From NCBI RefSeq assembly GCF_000265525.1, contig NC_018015.1, forward strand, positions 1,152,322 to 1,216,321: a DNA stretch of 64,000 nt, written 5' to 3'. Each line of letters begins with the position of its first letter. Within the stretch, counting starts at the first letter, position 1. Both the position numbers and the translations under genes were made by a program. The notes beneath the pieces were generated by a model. That model searched no databases. It was not told where the DNA came from and saw nothing but the letters and a program-made list of their open reading frames with translations. Positions 43,193 through 52,922 of the stretch are shown piece after piece. This stretch comes from Thermococcus cleftensis. GTDB lineage: Archaea > Methanobacteriota_B > Thermococci > Thermococcales > Thermococcaceae.

Positions 43193-44543
43193 GCCCGTGG
43201 AGAAGCCTCACAGCGAGGGCAGACAGCAGGACGAAGCAGTAGGGGAACAGCGAGGGCGCGAAGAGTGCCAGGGGGGTGTAGATCACCGTCATCAGCAGGA
43301 GGAACGCCGTCGTTCCCCTCATCGTGATTCCCTTTTTTCTATTCCAGAGGGCATACACGCCCGTGGTGAGGGCCAGGGAGCTGTTCATCAGGAAGTTCTT
43401 CGCGTATGAAACCGCGCTGGGGGGCAGGCTTGAGGGAATGTTGAGGGACAGCCCGAAGGCCGTGTAGAGGAGGAAAACCCCCGCACCCGTCATCAGCAGG
43501 TAGGCGTAGTTCCGCAGGTACCTCTTGGGGAACGTCAGGACGAAGGCTACCGGCATGAGAACGAGGTAGGGGTTTATTGCTATCGCCAGGAGCGTGAAGA
43601 TTGACAGCACCCCCGTCTGGAGGAGGGCCTTCCACTTCTCCGGCGAAAAGGTCACGTTGCTGACTATGGCCAGGGCTATTATGAACCCCGCCAGCCCGAG
43701 CGTTGCTCCGTTTATCTCGCTGAACCCGTTCCTGAACATTGGGGCCACGAAGGTAAGGCCGAAGACGAGGAAGCCCAGCTCGCGGGATCTCTTCGGGGCC
43801 AGGTAGAAGGAGAAGGACATGATAACGAGTATCAGGAGCCAGTGGATAAAGACCACGTTCTCCTCTATGGGTGGAACCACGGTGAAGACGGCCCCCATTA
43901 TGGCGCTGATGGGGGAGTCAGGAGGGGAGCCTGCCGTGAACTCGAGGGCCGAGAGAAGTTGCGCCAGGAATCCATGGGTGAACTTCGGCCGTTCTGCGGT
44001 CAGGTACCACAGCATGAACAGGGAAGCGGCAAGGGCGTAGAACCTCCCCGCGTGGCTGTCGTCCCTGCTGAGAAGGGCGAGGAAAGCCAGCATCATTCCG
44101 AAGGTCAGGGAGAGGAAGGCTATGGCCGAGCTCCTGGGCGGGTTCCACAGCCCCTCGAAGGCCCTCTCGGTTAGGTATATGTTGTCCTCGGAGCCCGTTA
44201 TGAGGACGGTGTTGTTGAGCACGACGATGGACGGCAGAAGGGAAGCGTTGGCGGGAAGGCCGGTTTGATTCCAGAGGGAGGCGATGAGGCGGTTGTTGTA
44301 GACGTTTCCGACGAGAACGAGGGTATCATTCCCGTGGGCCTTGATGGTGTAGAGCTTCTCATCGACGTAGTAGGCCCAGGCCCTGGCCCAGGTGTCGTTG
44401 CCCGGAACGACGGTGTAGGTTGAGTCCGAGGAGAGAAAGGCCTGGAACGCCTCCCGGTCGGGATAGTACGTTACCCCGGCGGCGGAGGCGAGGGGAACCA
44501 TCAGCAGGAAAACGAGCGCCATCAGAACTGGGGCCTTTCTCAT
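43176..44543 (-). CDS. Polytopic membrane protein with extracellular N-domain, unknown function
   Basis: The 455-residue protein has a signal peptide (MRKAPVLMALVFLLMVPLA), a soluble domain of about 120 residues outside the cell (to WNPPRSS), then about nine to ten membrane helices. I recognise no family. Start 44543 follows GGGAGGGAGAGC; an element like ATTAAATTTTTAACC lies upstream on the minus strand. The 3' end overlaps the DUF2110 gene by 17 nt, convergent. Confidence 0.7.
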   Translation of the reverse strand: MRKAPVLMALVFLLMVPLASAAGVTYYPDREAFQAFLSSDSTYTVVPGNDTWARAWAYYVDEKLYTIKAHGNDTLVLVGNVYNNRLIASLWNQTGLPANASLLPSIVVLNNTVLITGSEDNIYLTERAFEGLWNPPRSSAIAFLSLTFGMMLAFLALLSRDDSHAGRFYALAASLFMLWYLTAERPKFTHGFLAQLLSALEFTAGSPPDSPISAIMGAVFTVVPPIEENVVFIHWLLILVIMSFSFYLAPKRSRELGFLVFGLTFVAPMFRNGFSEINGATLGLAGFIIALAIVSNVTFSPEKWKALLQTGVLSIFTLLAIAINPYLVLMPVAFVLTFPKRYLRNYAYLLMTGAGVFLLYTAFGLSLNIPSSLPPSAVSYAKNFLMNSSLALTTGVYALWNRKKGITMRGTTAFLLLMTVIYTPLALFAPSLFPYCFVLLSALAVRLLHGLTPRA

Positions 44544-44675
44544 GCTCTCCCTCCCGAGTGGATACCCAGAAGTGGTTAAAAATTTAATGTAGCCCGGCCC
44601 AGCGCGGCCCCATCGCATCGGCTTCCGCCGGCCTGAGCCGCGCCGTAAAAAGTTGAGGGGAAATACTTAAATGGT

Positions 44676-45563
44676 TTACTCCTCCGTTTCCCCTCCTTTC
44701 ATCTCTTCGAGCTTCTTCGCGAGCTTTTCCGCTATTTCCATGAATGCCTTGGCCGCGGGCGTGTCCTCGTAGAGGACTATCGGTATTCCCGCGTCGCTGG
44801 CTTCCCTGGCCTTGAGGTCTATCGGCACTTCTCCAAGGAAATCCACACCCTCCTTCTCGGCGAGCTTTTTGCCCCCACCCTTTCCGAAGAGGTCGATCTC
44901 GTTGCCGCAGTGCGGGCATATGAGGTAGCTCATGTTCTCGACGACCGCTATGTAGGGAACCTCCATCTTCTTCATCATGTTTACAGCCTTTCCGGTGTCG
45001 AGCAAGGCAACCTCCTGGGGAGTGGTGACTATAACCGCCGCATCGAGCTGTAGACTCTGGGTCACGGTGAGTATCTCGTCGCCAGTTCCAGGGGGGAAGT
45101 CGATTATCATGAAGTCTAGGGAACCCCACTTGACGTCGCCGAGGAGCTGCTTGATGGCCTTTGTTACAAGAGAACCGCGCCAGATTATCGGCTGATCCTC
45201 CGGGACGAGGAAGCCCATGCTCATGACCTTTATCGGGGTCGTCTGGCCAAGGAAGTCGTTCATCGGCGGTATCATTTCGAACCTGCCGTCCTCGAGCTTC
45301 TCGGCCAGAACCTCCGCCTTGTCCACGCCGAGCATCTTGGCGACGTTCGGCCCGTGTATGTCCGCGTCGAGTATTCCAACGAAGTAGCCCTTCTTGGCAA
45401 GGGCTGCGGCGAGATTGACCGCGACGGTGCTCTTTCCAACGCCGCCCTTACCGCTGAGGACGGCCACCTTGTAGGTCCACTTCTCCTGCTTCTCCTTTAT
45501 CCTCTGGGTGAGCGGGTCGGCACCGAGGCCGCCTATGTTGAGCGTGGGAGCCTTTATCGTCAT
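44676..45563 (-). CDS. Mrp/NBP35-family iron-sulfur carrier ATPase
   Basis: The 295-residue ATPase has a deviant Walker A VLSGKGGVGKST, switch region LDADIHGPNVAKMLG, Walker B DFMIIDFPPGTGDE and a C-terminal cluster-binding ENMSYLICPHCGNEI (CxxC). These proteins dimerise and carry a 4Fe-4S cluster to target proteins. The start at 45563 follows GGAGGTGGAGGAA; the longer open frame lies in the leader. This cell uses many Fe-S enzymes, including POR/VOR, Tes and UDG in this window. Confidence 0.92.
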   Translation of the reverse strand: MTIKAPTLNIGGLGADPLTQRIKEKQEKWTYKVAVLSGKGGVGKSTVAVNLAAALAKKGYFVGILDADIHGPNVAKMLGVDKAEVLAEKLEDGRFEMIPPMNDFLGQTTPIKVMSMGFLVPEDQPIIWRGSLVTKAIKQLLGDVKWGSLDFMIIDFPPGTGDEILTVTQSLQLDAAVIVTTPQEVALLDTGKAVNMMKKMEVPYIAVVENMSYLICPHCGNEIDLFGKGGGKKLAEKEGVDFLGEVPIDLKAREASDAGIPIVLYEDTPAAKAFMEIAEKLAKKLEEMKGGETEE

Positions 45564-45632
45564 TTCCTCCACCTCCGGCTTAGGTTGGCCTAAGGGGCTT
45601 AAAAGCTTTGTCCCAAAACTTGACAATGTTAC

Positions 45633-46394
45633 TCAGATTTGGGTATCCAAGAGTGGAACCACCGTTGGAACGCCCCTGACCTCCCCCATCGCTACGTTCA
45701 CACCGTAGACCTCGCGGAAGAGCTCTTCGCTGAGAACATTAAAGCCTCCGTCAGCGATTATTTTTCCGTCCTTCATGAAGATGAACCTCCTGGCAAAGCG
45801 GAGGGCTAGGTTCACGTCGTGCATCACGGTGATAACGGTTTTTCCCTCCCTCGAGAGCTCCTTCGCGAGCTGCATAACCTCGAGCTGACTTTTAACGTCC
45901 AGGTTGTTGGTAGGCTCGTCCATTATTAGTACTCGCGGCTCCTGCGCGAGGGCCCTCGCTATGTTCACCTTCTGGAGCTCTCCTCCGCTGAGGCCCCTCG
46001 TTCTCCTGGGGGCCAGGTCCCATATCCCCAGTCTTTTGAGGGCCCTTTCGACAGCCTCGATGTCCCTCCTGGACGGCCTGAGCCCCATGTACGGCCTTCT
46101 GCCGAGGAGAACCGTGTCAAAGACCGTCATGAAGCCTGGCTCTGTCCTCTGGGGAACGTAAGCGAGTATCCTGGCCAGCTCGTTCCTCGAGTACTCGCCG
46201 ATCGGCTTTCCAAAGACCTCGACCCCACCGCATTCCAGGATTCCTGCAATGCACTTCACTAGGGTGCTCTTGCCTGCCCCGTTCGGTCCAAGGACGGCAA
46301 CAAATTCACCCGTCTCAATCCTCAGGCTCACCCCCCTGAGAACTTCCCGCTCGTCGTAGGAGAACCTCAGGTTCTCAGCCTCCACCGCCTTCAT
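45633..46394 (-). CDS. ABC transporter ATPase, iron-complex/cobalamin uptake type
   Basis: The 253-residue ATPase has Walker A GPNGAGKST, signature RGLSGGELQKVNIARAL, Walker B VLIMDEPTNNLD and the switch His in TVMHDVNLALR. It fits the FecE/BtuD group for metal-chelate uptake. It is the last gene of the FmdE-SBP-permease-ATPase operon and overlaps the permease by 4 nt (ATGA). Confidence 0.92.
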   Translation of the reverse strand: MKAVEAENLRFSYDEREVLRGVSLRIETGEFVAVLGPNGAGKSTLVKCIAGILECGGVEVFGKPIGEYSRNELARILAYVPQRTEPGFMTVFDTVLLGRRPYMGLRPSRRDIEAVERALKRLGIWDLAPRRTRGLSGGELQKVNIARALAQEPRVLIMDEPTNNLDVKSQLEVMQLAKELSREGKTVITVMHDVNLALRFARRFIFMKDGKIIADGGFNVLSEELFREVYGVNVAMGEVRGVPTVVPLLDTQI

Positions 46395-47431
46395 CTCCGG
46401 CCCTCCATTCTCACCAGGAGGTAGATGAACGCCGGGGCGCCGAGGAATGAGGTCACTATGCCCACAGGGAGCACCGCGGGGGAGATGATGAGTCTCGCGA
46501 GAGTGTCAGCGGTCACGAGCAAGAGCGCGCCCGTGAGGGCCGAGAGTGGAATCAGGAAGCGGTAGTCGCCTCCGGCGATCAGCCTAACTGCATGGGGTGC
46601 TATGAGGCCTACAAAGCCTATTACTCCGACGAAGGCAACGCTCACTGCCGTTATCAGCGCCGCCAGGAACGTCGAGACGAGGCGGATCCTTTCCACCTCC
46701 ACCCCGACGCTCTTCGCCACCTCGTCCCCCACCGCGGAGGCGTTCAGGTCCCAGCGTCTCAGAAGGAAGTATGTGAAAACAGGTGCGAATGTCAGGAACA
46801 TTATCGCGTCCTCCCTCCAGGTGGCCCGTCCGAGGTCTCCGAAGCTCCAGTATACCATCGCGGCGAGCTGGAGCTCGTCGGCGAAGTACTGTACGAGGGT
46901 CGTCATGGCGACGAAGAGCGAGCTCATGGCCACACCGGCCAGGATTATTGCCTCCGGGCTAAGCCCCCTGAGCCTTGCAAGTGTCAGGATCACCGCGGTG
47001 GCGCTTATGGCTCCGATGAAAGCGAAGAGGACGACGGCGTAAGGGTTGTCGAGTGAAATCCTTCCGGAACTTTCGGCGTAGCCTGCGCCGAGGAGTATGG
47101 CCAGCGATGCCCCGAACATGGCACCGTGGGAGACGCCCATCGTGAAGGGAGTCGCCAGGGGGTTTCTGAGGAAGCCCTGCATGACAGCGCCGGCTATGGC
47201 CAGGGAGGCACCGACCAAAAGACCCGCGACTATTCTCGGTAGCCTTATGTTCCAGACGATGAGCCTAGTACTATCCGTTCCGCCGCCGAGGAGGGCATCA
47301 ACGACTTCCCCAACCGTCAGGTGGTAGGCCCCGTGGGAGAGGGAGTGTAGGCTGACCAGAACGATGGAAAGAAGGAGGAGGAAGCCCATGAAGACCCTTC
47401 TGGCCACGTAGTCCCTGTAATCCATGTCCAT
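46391..47431 (-). CDS. ABC transporter permease, FecCD/BtuC type
   Basis: The 346-residue permease has about ten spans and the FecCD motifs IVWNIRLPRIVAGLLVGASL, AGAVMQGFLRNPLATPFTMG and FVGLIAPHAVRLIAGGDYR. It is the membrane subunit for the binding protein encoded upstream, whose stop codon it overlaps (TGATG). No ribosome binding site of its own is evident, consistent with translational coupling. Confidence 0.93.
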   Translation of the reverse strand: MDMDYRDYVARRVFMGFLLLLSIVLVSLHSLSHGAYHLTVGEVVDALLGGGTDSTRLIVWNIRLPRIVAGLLVGASLAIAGAVMQGFLRNPLATPFTMGVSHGAMFGASLAILLGAGYAESSGRISLDNPYAVVLFAFIGAISATAVILTLARLRGLSPEAIILAGVAMSSLFVAMTTLVQYFADELQLAAMVYWSFGDLGRATWREDAIMFLTFAPVFTYFLLRRWDLNASAVGDEVAKSVGVEVERIRLVSTFLAALITAVSVAFVGVIGFVGLIAPHAVRLIAGGDYRFLIPLSALTGALLLVTADTLARLIISPAVLPVGIVTSFLGAPAFIYLLVRMEGRR

Positions 47432-48549
47432 CACGGTGAGGTCGGTAGTGAGTACTTGACGGTCCCGTTGGAGAGGTCTATCCTTCCGAAGCCCCCGAAC
47501 TGTTCCTTCATGGCTTCGTAGACGGGCTTTCCGACGAGGAACGTGTATATCTCGTCGGCCTTCTCCTCGGGATCAACGTCGCGGAAGCGCTCGGGGTAGA
47601 GCACCTTGCCTATGAAGTACGCGTCGGCCAGGGCGGTTCCTATGTTCGTGGTGTAGAAGTTGTAGGGGAGCAGGCCGTAGAGGTTGCCTTCCTTCACGGC
47701 CCTCAGCGAGCCGTAGAAGTCCGGGTTCCTGGAGTAGTCATCGAGGACCAGCTTGAGGCCGCCCTCGTCGATGAATATGTAGTCCGGCTGCCACTCGAGG
47801 AGCATCTCCTTGTCTATGGACTTGTGACCTTCTCCGAGCTCGTCGGCTACGTTTTCGGCGTTAACCGCTCTGAACGGCGGATAGCCTGCCTCAGTGCTCT
47901 CTATCCCGTGGGCACCCTTGTAGCCTATACCTCCGACGTAGACCCTCTTCGGCTCGACGCCTTTCGTCCGGTTCATCAGGTCCTCCTGGATCGACTTTAT
48001 GAACTCCGTGATCTCCCTGGCCCTCTCCTCCCTTCCGAGTATCCTGCCGGCGAGCTCTATGGAGGCGAACAGCTCCTCGTCATCAAAGGTTCCCAGGCTT
48101 CCGTAGCTGAGCACCACGACTGGAATTCCCGTCTTCTCCTCTATCTCGTCGGCCGTTTTTCCGTCCACGTAGGTGATGAAAATCACGTCCGGCCTGAGCT
48201 TCACGATGGCCTCGAAGTCGGGCAGTTTCCCCGGCCCGCCGGGTCCGACGCTCGGGAGGTCTTTGAGCTCCGGGTGGGCCATTATGTACGGCCTCCCGAA
48301 GGAGTAGCGCTTCTCGAAGTCCTCGACGCCAACCACCATGTCGCTCGCGTTGAGATAGACTATTAACCTGAGCGCACCGGGACCAACTGCTATAACTCTC
48401 TCAACGTTCTTCGGCACCTCCACGCTCCTTCCGAGGGCATCGGTGACCGTTAGGGTGGCGTTTCCGTTTTCGGAATTGGCACCGCTTCCGGTGCAGCCGC
48501 TGGCGAGAACCACCACAAAAATGAGGATCAGCGCGATGAACTTCCTCAT
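47431..48549 (-). CDS. Lipoprotein substrate-binding protein of the FecBCD-type transporter
   Basis: The 372-residue protein has a lipobox, VLASGCTG, at the end of its signal peptide, so it should be lipid-anchored. Two periplasmic-binding lobes (PBP type III) are linked by a long helix; [29 protein letters not shown] and [20 protein letters not shown] are typical. Ligand is probably a metal chelate, tungstate-like or corrinoid compound; the sequence does not decide. Second gene of the operon, 1 nt after FmdE. Confidence 0.9.
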   Translation of the reverse strand: MRKFIALILIFVVVLASGCTGSGANSENGNATLTVTDALGRSVEVPKNVERVIAVGPGALRLIVYLNASDMVVGVEDFEKRYSFGRPYIMAHPELKDLPSVGPGGPGKLPDFEAIVKLRPDVIFITYVDGKTADEIEEKTGIPVVVLSYGSLGTFDDEELFASIELAGRILGREERAREITEFIKSIQEDLMNRTKGVEPKRVYVGGIGYKGAHGIESTEAGYPPFRAVNAENVADELGEGHKSIDKEMLLEWQPDYIFIDEGGLKLVLDDYSRNPDFYGSLRAVKEGNLYGLLPYNFYTTNIGTALADAYFIGKVLYPERFRDVDPEEKADEIYTFLVGKPVYEAMKEQFGGFGRIDLSNGTVKYSLPTSP

Positions 48550-48550
48550 T

Positions 48551-49246
48551 TCAGCACCCCCTCCGCTCGATCTCCACTATTCCCCGCCCGACCACGGCCA
48601 GATAGGCCTCTCCGGCACAGCGGAGGCACAGCGGTTCGCCGTTCACGTGAACCGCTCTCGTTTCCATGACCAGCTCCCCGCACTTCGCGCAGCGGACGCT
48701 CTCCACTATCGGCGCCTGCTCAATCGGGGGAACCCTTACGCGCTTGATCTTGAATTCGTCCCTCGGGAGGTGAAGCATGGCTTTTGCAACCTCTTCCCAG
48801 AGCTCCCAGAGGCGCTTTCGCTCCTCCTCACTCCCCTTGCGCTCCCGGACAACCCTATTGAAGAGCTCGGTTGTTCCGGGGGGATAGTACTTCCTCAGCC
48901 TCTCCGCGTCTGCGTAAACCCTGACCCCCTCCCAGGTGGAGCGCTTGACGAGGGTGAGGGCGGTTTTTCCGAGGTCGAGGTAGATGAGCGAGTTGTTGCC
49001 CAGCGTACAGCCTGTCGCCACCTGAACGCCGTCGGTGAAGCAGCTGTTGATTTCGACTATCGCGAGTAGGGACTCATCGACACTTGAGGAATGATCCAGC
49101 CTGCCCACCCCCAGCTCCTCCATGGCTATCAATGACGCCCTTATCCCGAGGGCGAGGTACGGGCAGACGTGACCGTGGAACTCCCTGGCGTATTCGAGTA
49201 TCCCCTCCGCGTTTCCCTCCGCCACCAGCCTGTTGAGCGTGAGCAT
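48551..49246 (-). CDS. FmdE-family metal-binding protein
   Basis: The 231-residue protein has an N-terminal FmdE domain with the motif [16 protein letters not shown] and a Cys in [18 protein letters not shown], plus a C-terminal zinc-finger-like domain with CAKC and CLRC. FmdE was named from tungsten formylmethanofuran dehydrogenase operons, but that enzyme is not encoded here. Its position as first gene of a metal-chelate ABC uptake operon suggests metal or cofactor handling. Start ATG is preceded by GGTGATAC. The promoter lies under a SurR-type site. Confidence 0.88.
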   Translation of the reverse strand: MLTLNRLVAEGNAEGILEYAREFHGHVCPYLALGIRASLIAMEELGVGRLDHSSSVDESLLAIVEINSCFTDGVQVATGCTLGNNSLIYLDLGKTALTLVKRSTWEGVRVYADAERLRKYYPPGTTELFNRVVRERKGSEEERKRLWELWEEVAKAMLHLPRDEFKIKRVRVPPIEQAPIVESVRCAKCGELVMETRAVHVNGEPLCLRCAGEAYLAVVGRGIVEIERRGC

Positions 49247-49302
49247 TGTATCACCAATTTGGGGTTGAGTAGCACGATTTTTAACAATTTTTTAATCTTG
49301 GT

Positions 49303-49325
49303 GTTATCAACGAAAGGTTGATAAC
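49303..49325. promoter_or_regulatory. Full SurR-type site upstream of the FmdE operon
   Basis: GTTATCAAC-GAAAG-GTTGATAAC is a perfect 9-bp inverted repeat with a 5-nt spacer. It is exactly GTTn3AAC-n5-GTTn3AAC, the extended recognition pattern described for the redox sensor SurR of Pyrococcus. On the minus strand it lies upstream of a TATA-like GATTAAAAAATTG (about 49284-49297), a position expected for activation in the absence of elemental sulfur. Confidence 0.75.
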
Positions 49326-49400
49326 CTGCACCGTGAGAACCGGACTCCTAATGGTAGTCTGGGAGGTCTTTCTAAGAAAAGAATCGAAACGGAAGGAGGT

Positions 49401-50396
49401 TCACTCCTCCGGCTTCGGGAGGGTGACGTCGACGCCGAGAACCTTCCACATGGCCTTGATCTGCTCGCGCATAACATCGATGGCTTCCGGCTGCTTGAAG
49501 AGGTGCTTGAACCTGCCCTGCAGTTTAAGGTACTCCTCGATGGGCTTCTTGAACTCTATGGCGACTACGCGACCGCCCTCGCGCTTGACCTTCGCTCCCC
49601 CTCCGGGGCTCTGTATCTTGATGTTGTGGAAGTCGCCGTTCTCGATCTCGAAGAGCGGCCAGACGCCTGTCTCTATGGCCAGGCGGGCGATCTCGACGCC
49701 CTTCTCGAGCGGGCTCTTCCAGCCGGTTGGGCAAGTACACTGAACCTGGACGAATGCCGGGCCATCGACCTTGGCGGCCTTCTTCATCTTCTTGACGAAG
49801 TCAAAGGGGTTGCCTATGCTGGCGGTTGCAACGTACGGGATCTGGTGGGCGGCAGCTATAAGCGCGACCCACTTCTTGGGCTTGTCCTCACCGATGGAGA
49901 GCTTGCCCGGCGGGCTGGTGGTGGTCCAGGCACCGTAGGGGGTTGAGCTAGAGCGCTGGATTCCAGTGTTCATGTAGGCCTCGTTGTCGTACATGAGGTA
50001 AACCACGTTGTGCCAGCGCTCAAGCATACCGCTGAGGGCCTGCATACCGATGTCGGCGGTACCACCGTCACCGCCTATAGCCAGTATCTTGCCCTTCCTT
50101 CCGAGCTTCTTCCACGCTGCTTCGACACCGCTCGCAACCGCTGCAGCGTTCTCAAAGGCCACGTGAACCCACGGGGCCTTCCAGGCGGTGTAGGGGAAGA
50201 CTGCTGAAACGACCTCCATACAGCCCGTGGCCTGGGCTATGGCGAAGGCGTTCGGGTCACCATACTTCTCCTCCATGGCCTCGCTGAAGGCCTTGGTGGC
50301 GAGCCTCAGAGCGGTGGCACACCCACAGCCGGCACAGGCGGCGTGACCGGGTGCCCAGTACTCGCGAGTGGTAACGGGGGGCTTCCTAACGGCCAT
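49401..50396 (-). CDS. porB: Pyruvate:ferredoxin oxidoreductase beta subunit
   Basis: The 331-residue TPP-binding subunit oxidises pyruvate to acetyl-CoA together with PorA, PorD and the shared gamma subunit. The N-terminal cluster ligands [10 protein letters not shown], the TPP motif GDGGTADIG...[10 protein letters not shown] and QCTCPTGW are present. Start 50396 follows GAGGTGAGGAAA. Last gene of the porG-vorDAB-porDAB order, 10 nt after porA. The C-terminal extension with PGGGAKV distinguishes it from VorB. Confidence 0.96.
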   Translation of the reverse strand: MAVRKPPVTTREYWAPGHAACAGCGCATALRLATKAFSEAMEEKYGDPNAFAIAQATGCMEVVSAVFPYTAWKAPWVHVAFENAAAVASGVEAAWKKLGRKGKILAIGGDGGTADIGMQALSGMLERWHNVVYLMYDNEAYMNTGIQRSSSTPYGAWTTTSPPGKLSIGEDKPKKWVALIAAAHQIPYVATASIGNPFDFVKKMKKAAKVDGPAFVQVQCTCPTGWKSPLEKGVEIARLAIETGVWPLFEIENGDFHNIKIQSPGGGAKVKREGGRVVAIEFKKPIEEYLKLQGRFKHLFKQPEAIDVMREQIKAMWKVLGVDVTLPKPEE

Positions 50397-50406
50397 TTTC
50401 CTCACC

Positions 50407-51591
50407 TCACAGCAGTTCCTTTCTCAGGCCGATCCAATTGACCTCGTTAAACTCTTCTCCGTTGAGGGCCTTCTGGGCAATCGCGAGTGCCTCGTCGAGG
50501 TCCTTGAAGGTGACGTCCCTTCCTCCAAGTCCGAGGATGAAGTCAACGATCTTCGGCTTCTCGCTCTCGTTGATGAGCGCCCTGCTGAAGTCCTGGAAGA
50601 GGGCTCCGCCGACGCTGAAGGTGACGTTCTTCTCGAGGAGCGCGAGAACCTTCGCCTTCTTTGCGAGCTCCCTTACCTCCTCGATCGGGAACGGCCTGTA
50701 AACTGTGAGCTTGGCAGCACCGGCCTTGATGCCCTTCTCGCGGAGGTGGTCGATGTACTCCTTGAGGGTTCCAGCCAAGGATCCCATCGTGACGAAGATT
50801 ATTTCCGCGTCGTCGGTGCGGTACTCCTCTATCTTCTGGTACTTTCTACCAAAGCGCTTCTCGAACTCCTCAAAGACCTCATCGATGACCTTCCTGGCGT
50901 TCTCGTTGGCCTGCCAGACTGTGTAGCGGGCCTCCATGTAGTGGGCCGGGAAGGCGAGGGTGCCCTGGGTTATAGGCCTGGTCGGGTCGAGGTAGGCGTG
51001 CTTGGGCTCGTACTCGCCGAGGAACTCGTCAACGAGCTCCTGGTCGGGAATCTCGACCGGCTCGACGGTGTGGGTGAGTATGAACGCGTCGAAGCCGACC
51101 ATGGCCGGGAGGAGGACGCGCTCGTCCTCGGCAACCTTGAAGGCTATGAGGATCAGGTCAAGGGCCTCCTGGTTGTTCTCCGCGTAGAACTGGAGCCAGC
51201 CGGTGTCGCGCTCGCTGATGGTGTCCTGCCAGTCGTTCCAGATGTTGATCGGGGCGCTCAAGGCCCTGTTTCCAACGGCGATGACTATCGGAAGGCGCAT
51301 TCCTGCGGCAATGAAGAGTATCTCGTGCATCAGAGCCAGACCCTGTGAAGCTGTGGCCGTGAAGGTTCTGACTCCAGCCGCCGAGGCACCGACACAGGCT
51401 GAAATCGCTGAGTGCTCGCTCTCGACCTTGATGAACTCGGCATCGAGCTCTCCATCTGCGACGAACTCGCTTATCTTCTCGGGGACGAGGGTCGATGGGG
51501 TAATCGGGAAGGCCGCTATGACCTTCGGCTTGGCGAGCTTGGCCGCCCAGGCGGCGGCTTCGTTGGCCTTCATAACCTTTCTCATCGGCAT
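50407..51591 (-). CDS. porA: Pyruvate:ferredoxin oxidoreductase alpha subunit
   Basis: The 394-residue subunit binds pyruvate and forms the active site with the TPP of PorB. Motifs: [35 protein letters not shown] (substrate-binding loop) and [18 protein letters not shown]. Start 51591 follows GAGGTGGTGAAAG and gives [19 protein letters not shown]. Pairs with PorB encoded downstream. Confidence 0.96.
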   Translation of the reverse strand: MPMRKVMKANEAAAWAAKLAKPKVIAAFPITPSTLVPEKISEFVADGELDAEFIKVESEHSAISACVGASAAGVRTFTATASQGLALMHEILFIAAGMRLPIVIAVGNRALSAPINIWNDWQDTISERDTGWLQFYAENNQEALDLILIAFKVAEDERVLLPAMVGFDAFILTHTVEPVEIPDQELVDEFLGEYEPKHAYLDPTRPITQGTLAFPAHYMEARYTVWQANENARKVIDEVFEEFEKRFGRKYQKIEEYRTDDAEIIFVTMGSLAGTLKEYIDHLREKGIKAGAAKLTVYRPFPIEEVRELAKKAKVLALLEKNVTFSVGGALFQDFSRALINESEKPKIVDFILGLGGRDVTFKDLDEALAIAQKALNGEEFNEVNWIGLRKELL

Positions 51592-51602
51592 CTTTCACCA
51601 CC

Positions 51603-51920
51603 TCACTTGGTCTCCCTAACCATTATTATGGCATCGGTCGGGCACTCGTTGGCACATATCCCACAGCCCTTGCAGTAGTCGAAGTCAAAGACCGGATAGT
51701 TCTCCTCGTCGAGGTAGATGGCCGGCTCCGGGCAGTAGATGTAGCAGAGGTAGCAGCGGACGCACTTGTCCCTGTTGAACTCGGGCATAAAAACTCTCCA
51801 GGAACCGGTCTTGTTTATCACGCTGCTCCCCGGAATGGTGGCTATCGCTCCCGGGGTCATCTTTTCGCTATACTCCTTCTGAACCCTCTCGATGTCGGCC
51901 TTAAACGGACTCTCGGCCAT
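51603..51920 (-). CDS. porD: Pyruvate:ferredoxin oxidoreductase delta subunit, 2x[4Fe-4S]
   Basis: The 105-residue ferredoxin-like subunit has two cluster motifs, CVRCYLCYIYCPEP and CKGCGICANECP. It passes electrons from TPP via PorB to external ferredoxin. Start 51920 (MAESPFKADIERVQ) is preceded by GAGGTGATAAGC; the open frame to 52052 lies inside vorB's 3' end and is not used. Confidence 0.96.
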   Translation of the reverse strand: MAESPFKADIERVQKEYSEKMTPGAIATIPGSSVINKTGSWRVFMPEFNRDKCVRCYLCYIYCPEPAIYLDEENYPVFDFDYCKGCGICANECPTDAIIMVRETK

Positions 51921-51981
51921 GCTTATCACCTCGGGTGAATTATCAGATGGAAACTTAAACCTTGGGGTAAAGATGGAAAGC

Positions 51982-52917
51982 TCAGCCGAAGACCTCGGCG
52001 AGCTTCTTGAGCTTCTCCCACTCGTGGAGGACCCACTGCTGGAGGATCTCAATGTCCTCCTTGGTCATGTACTTAAACCTGCCCTGGTACTTGAGGAACT
52101 CCTCTATCGGTTTCGGCTCCTTCTTGGTGCTCGGCATGTTGATCTTGTACTTTCCGTTCTCGTACTCGAAGAGCGGGAAGTAGGCCGTCTGAACCGCGAG
52201 CCTCGCGAGCTCGATGCTCTTGTCGGTCGGTGAGCGCCAGCCGGTCGGGCACGGCGCGAAGAGCTGGATGAAGCTCGGTCCAGGGATCTTCTGGGCCTTC
52301 TTGAGCTTCCTTATGAAGTCCTCCGGATAGGCGACGCTTGCGGTGGCGGCGTAGGGTATCTCGTGGGCTATGACTATGTCGATGACCTTCTTCTTGTGCC
52401 TCTTCTCGAGGAAGTGCTTCTTTCCGCCAGGGGTGTTGGTGGTCCAGGCACCGTACGGGGTCGAACCGGACCTCTGGATTCCGGTGTTCATGTAGGCCTC
52501 GTTGTCGTACATTATGTAAACCGCATCGTGACCCCTCTCGAGGAAGCCGCTCAGGGCTTGGAGTCCTATGTCGGCGGTTCCTCCGTCGCCGGCCCAGCCG
52601 ACGACCATTATTCCGTCCTCGCCCTTGACCTTGTATCCCTTGGCCTTGAGGGCCGCCTCAATACCACCTATAACGGCACCGGTGGTTTCAAAGGCCGTGT
52701 GGAACAGATTGGCGTTGAGCGCGCTGTACGGCCAGGGGCCAGCGATGATGGTTGAACAGCACGCAGGAATGGCGAATATCGTCTTCTTCCCGTAAGCTTT
52801 GAGGACATAGCGGAGTCCGAGGGAAGCGCCACAGCCCTGGCAGGCCGTGTGGCCGGCGTAGAAGTGCTCTTCCGCCGGTATGCTCAACCTCTTCTTAACG
52901 TTCTCGGGAATCTCCAT
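51982..52917 (-). CDS. vorB: 2-Ketoisovalerate:ferredoxin oxidoreductase beta subunit
   Basis: The 311-residue TPP subunit of VOR oxidises branched-chain 2-keto acids to acyl-CoA in peptide fermentation. Cluster ligands HTACQGCGAS, TPP site GDGGTADIG and [11 protein letters not shown] are present, and it is a paralogue of PorB in the same operon. Start 52917 follows GAGGTGAGAACG. Confidence 0.95.
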   Translation of the reverse strand: MEIPENVKKRLSIPAEEHFYAGHTACQGCGASLGLRYVLKAYGKKTIFAIPACCSTIIAGPWPYSALNANLFHTAFETTGAVIGGIEAALKAKGYKVKGEDGIMVVGWAGDGGTADIGLQALSGFLERGHDAVYIMYDNEAYMNTGIQRSGSTPYGAWTTNTPGGKKHFLEKRHKKKVIDIVIAHEIPYAATASVAYPEDFIRKLKKAQKIPGPSFIQLFAPCPTGWRSPTDKSIELARLAVQTAYFPLFEYENGKYKINMPSTKKEPKPIEEFLKYQGRFKYMTKEDIEILQQWVLHEWEKLKKLAEVFG

Positions 52918-52922
52918 CGTTC

